Assembly: GCA_910592005.1 (NCBI GenBank)
Contig: CAJVPP010001336.1
Location: forward strand, 1 to 20,694
Direction of reading: 5' to 3'
Length of the DNA: 20,694 nucleotides
Source of the DNA: Funneliformis mosseae
Taxonomy: Eukaryota > Glomeromycota > Glomeromycetes > Glomerales > Glomeraceae
Under the pieces are notes generated by a model that worked only from the letters and a program-made list of their open reading frames with translations, was not told where the DNA came from and ran no database searches. This document shows positions 18,901-20,694 of the stretch, in pieces (position 1 is the first letter of the stretch; each line of letters opens with the position of its first letter). The position numbers and the translations under genes were made by a program.

Positions 18901-19061
18901 TCATTTTTTATTGTTTCTTGTCGAGTTACATTAATTTGTTGTGGTTGGGCTAATGTAGTTGTTACTTCATGATCCTCAATTTGTTGTGTTGTCTCACGTC
19001 TCATTGATAACAAGACTGCTTGACGTAATGCTTCTGCTTCAGAAGAAATAGGTGTTGACAT
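15964..19061 (-). CDS. Red1/ZFC3H1-like zf-C3H1 zinc-finger protein, three exons
   Basis: The family (fission-yeast Red1, human ZFC3H1) links MTR4-type helicases to the nuclear exosome in RNA elimination complexes (MTREC, PAXT). Exons (minus): 19061-17100, 17010-16775, 16682-15964; about 971 residues after allowing for one frameshift. Exon 1 has EAEALRQAVLLSMRR near residues 8-22, EEGEIEEGEI at 159-168 (recalling the EEGELEDGEI of ZFC3H1), FIIELSDTSDDE at about 309-320 (possible SUMO-interacting motif), long coiled coils at about 335-580 and 600-630, and a PKKPK nuclear-signal-like run at about 590. Exon 2 carries the diagnostic block SYESPLIGFRSFRFHP and the finger MCAFELQPRGICNDNDCRSQ followed by H (C-x9-C-x4-C-x3-H, about 706-725). 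Exon 3 is acidic and Ser-rich. I chose the ATG at 19061 because the upstream in-frame codon at 19076 is TTG. Intron 1 seems to be GC-AG and exon 2 needs a one-base correction near 16980. Zinc-finger identity is confident; the precise orthologue is inference. Confidence 0.82.
16683..16774 (-). other. Intron 2 of the Red1-like gene (GT-AG, 92 nt)
   Basis: The donor is GTATGT directly after the codons for LPKT plus one base (G at 16775), and the acceptor is TTTATAG (AG at 16684-16683). Phase 1 joins G to AA to give GAA, so the frame continues as LPKT-EKVIIDDLTGYYEG. This corrects the open frame that starts upstream in exon 3, whose first residues (MVFLFI) are intron sequence. Confidence 0.88.
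16978..16984 (-). other. Probable one-base frameshift in exon 2 of the Red1-like gene
   Basis: From the intron 1 acceptor the frame reads AISENQYEVF and then would continue QILRKP. The next frame, one base on, reads RSYESPLIGFRSFRFHP, which matches the conserved block before the family zinc finger. Dropping one base of the TTCC run joins the two as VFRSYESPL, with the Phe where relatives have it three residues before the Tyr. It may be a sequencing error or a real broken allele. Confidence 0.55.
17011..17099 (-). other. Probable GC-AG intron 1 of the Red1-like gene (89 nt)
   Basis: Exon 1 ends CAA GAA and is followed by GCAAGT, the consensus donor of GC-AG introns; the acceptor is TTTCATTTTAG. 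Spliced this way the frame enters exon 2 in phase 0 (SQE then AISENQYEVF). Using the overlapping GT two bases plus downstream (A|GTATTT) instead gives AGC TAT TTC TGA, a stop after three codons, so GT splicing is disfavoured. Confidence 0.6.
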
Positions 19062-19200
19062 ATTTGTTGTTTGCAAAGACCAAAAAAAATGAGATATTTT
19101 TTTTTGCTTTGGTTTAAAGTTGAAACTAAAAGAAAAAGAACATGAGGGAATGGATTCAGACGATTTTATTCTTATTGATAATGCCTAAAAAAAGACCCGG
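19062..19200 (-). promoter_or_regulatory. 5' leader and promoter-proximal region of the Red1-like gene
   Basis: Upstream of ATG 19061 the minus strand is A-rich near the start codon (AACAAATATG context), preceded by an A run (about 19099-19107) and a pyrimidine tract with TCTTTTAG (about 19126-19140) that could be a 5' UTR intron acceptor. No clear TATA box was found. Transcript data would be needed to define the start. Confidence 0.35.
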
Positions 19201-19812
19201 ATATAATTAATTCATTTTCACATAAATTATTAATATTTTACGTTTTTATAATAGTTTATATAAAATTTATAAATAAAATTATTAGTTAAATAAATTTATC
19301 TATAAACTAATTTATAAATTTATAAATTATTATATTATGTCTATTAGACTTATTATAATAAATAACTTAATTTATTAATAATAGAATTTTTTAAAAATAC
19401 ATATTAAATTTAATATTTAGACTTTAATAATTAAATATAATATTGTTATAGTTAGTTCTTTATAATCTATTTTTTTTATTCTATCTATCTTCCCTTATAT
19501 GCTTGTTTTATTTTAGTTATTTTTTTTTAGACTTTTTTACTATTGTCTTTTTTCTTTGATATATTTTTTATTACTATTTTATGATTTAATCATCACTTAT
19601 TCTTTAATCAAATTACTTTTATTTTCTTCTTATTTTACCTTATTTACAAGTTGAGTTCTTTATTAAGGATATTAACACTTAATACCTATTTAAATATTAG
19701 GTTTAATATTGAGAATATCCACTTTTTATACCTATTTGATTACTTATTAAGTTACTATAATTGCACATGTTTAATTACCTTTCAAAGTACTGAAATAGTA
19801 TAAAAAGACTAA
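19201..19812. other. AT-rich intergenic DNA
   Basis: No gene is visible. The stretch 19440-19640 is strongly T-rich on the plus strand, with CTTTTTTC-like runs, similar in composition to 1010-1420. Both lie upstream of a hairpin-array element, which may be coincidence. Confidence 0.5.
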
Positions 19813-20694
19813 TGCTCTGAACGGTTCAGTTTGGTCTGGATTATAGGCCAATCCAAAACTGAACTGAAAATTTCAGTTCAATTCAGTTCAGATTAAAAAT
19901 CTTAAAAATGCTAATCCGAAACTGAACTGAACTATAAACTGATAAAAATCTGTATCGAACCAAAAATTTCAGATTAATCCAAAATTTTAGATCATTTGGA
20001 ATAATAACTTCAATCATTCAAATGAACGATTTTTGGAATGATAATTTAATTGTTCCAATCGAATGATTTTCTTATCGTTCGTTTAGAACGATAATTTGAT
20101 CGTTCATTTAGAATGATAATTTAATTATTTGTTTAGAATGATAATTTGATCGTTCATTTAGAATGATAATTTGATTGTTCATTTAGAATGATAATTTGAT
20201 CGTTTCAATCGAACGATTTTCTTATCATTCGATTGGAACGATAATTTCATTATTCTAATCGAACAATTTTCTTATCATTCATTTAAAACGATAATTTGAT
20301 CGTTTCAATCAAATGATTTTTTTATTGTTCGTTTGAAATGATAATTTCATCATTCCAATTGAACGATTTTTTTATTGTTCGTTTGGAATGATAATTTATC
20401 ATTCAAATTGAACGATTTTCTTATCATTTGTTTAGAATAATATTTTGATCGTTCTAATCAAATGATTCTTTTATCGTTCGTTTAGAATGATAATTTTATC
20501 ATTCTAATCGAACGATTTTTTTATCATTCATTTGGAACGATAATTTGATCATTCCAATTAAACGATTTTTTTATCATTCATTTGAAACGATAATTCATCA
20601 TTCTAATCGAATGATTCTTTATCGTTCGTTTAGAATGATAAATTTAATCATTTCAAACGATCTGAAATTTTAGATTAATCTGAAATTTTCAGTT
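19813..20694. repeat. Element with a regular hairpin-array core, copy B, cut by window end
   Basis: The left flank (about 19813-19990) is built from AACTGAACTGAA and TTCAGTTCAGTT words and TCTGGATTATAGGCCAATCC. The core (about 19992-20660) is a tandem array of roughly two dozen small inverted repeats. Two hairpins alternate: GAACGAT-AATTTG-ATCGTTC and GAACGAT-TTTCTT-ATCGTTC, joined by CAATC or GTTTA-type linkers, giving a compound period near 50 bp. The last bases (CTGAAATTTTAGATTAATCTGAAATTTTCAGTT) begin a mirror image of the left flank (compare TTTCAGATTAATCCAAAATTTTAG at about 19968-19991), so the other end is outside the window. No coding sequence is present. Stem variants mostly reflect CG to TG or CA change. 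The class is unknown; the structure is clear. Confidence 0.7.

Noticed and set aside
19062..19076. Upstream start of the Red1-like protein at 19076
   Set aside because: The codon there is TTG. The first in-frame ATG is at 19061-19059, in a favourable A-rich context.
19992..20660. CRISPR array
   Set aside because: There are no constant repeats separated by unique spacers. The units are self-complementary and nearly all alike, and the genome is eukaryotic.

Overview
The window looks like nuclear DNA of a very AT-rich, intron-bearing eukaryote. A Glomeromycotina (Rhizophagus-like) arbuscular mycorrhizal fungus is the best guess. This is inferred from two fungal-type genes with short 70-95 nt introns, extreme AT content between genes, and a decayed Tnp2-type CACTA transposon of a kind common in such genomes. 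Species cannot be proven from this sequence alone. Most of the window is transposon-derived or featureless AT-rich DNA. Only two host genes are convincing.

Layout. 1-4850 is AT-rich intergenic DNA holding a 172-bp TA-flanked MITE (1526-1697), an array of small decayed hairpins with related flanks (about 1950-2812) and a second TA-flanked MITE (4282-4411). 4918-5818 (+) is a four-exon PEX11 gene (peroxisome elongation and division). Its last codon and stop lie inside a 189-bp CACTA-like mini-element (5813-6001) flanked by ATA, so the protein appears clipped at its C-terminus. 6005-8160 is AT-rich and carries a second 172-bp copy of the first MITE (6992-7163).

8161-14975 is one decayed CACTA-type transposon with CACTA/TAGTG ends and two divergent broken genes: a Tnp2-like transposase on the minus strand (8492-11564) and an unrecognised second gene on the plus strand (11863-14546). 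The second gene is interrupted by a nested 563-bp solo LTR (13044-13606) with a perfect 5-bp target duplication ATCCT. The transposase stops that I traced mostly fit C-to-T or G-to-A change at Gln, Arg or Trp codons.

15964-19061 (-) is a three-exon gene for a Red1/ZFC3H1-like protein: a long acidic and coiled-coil N-terminal part followed by a zf-C3H1 zinc finger. In the fission-yeast MTREC and human PAXT complexes this family links the MTR4-type helicase to the nuclear exosome. Its first intron appears to be a GC-AG intron, and a one-base frameshift is needed in exon 2. From about 19813 to the right edge lies a second element whose core is a regular array of hairpins with 7-bp GAACGAT/ATCGTTC arms, cut off by the window end. 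The two host genes are not functionally linked. The main interest is how mobile elements shape PEX11 and the unusual hairpin-array elements.
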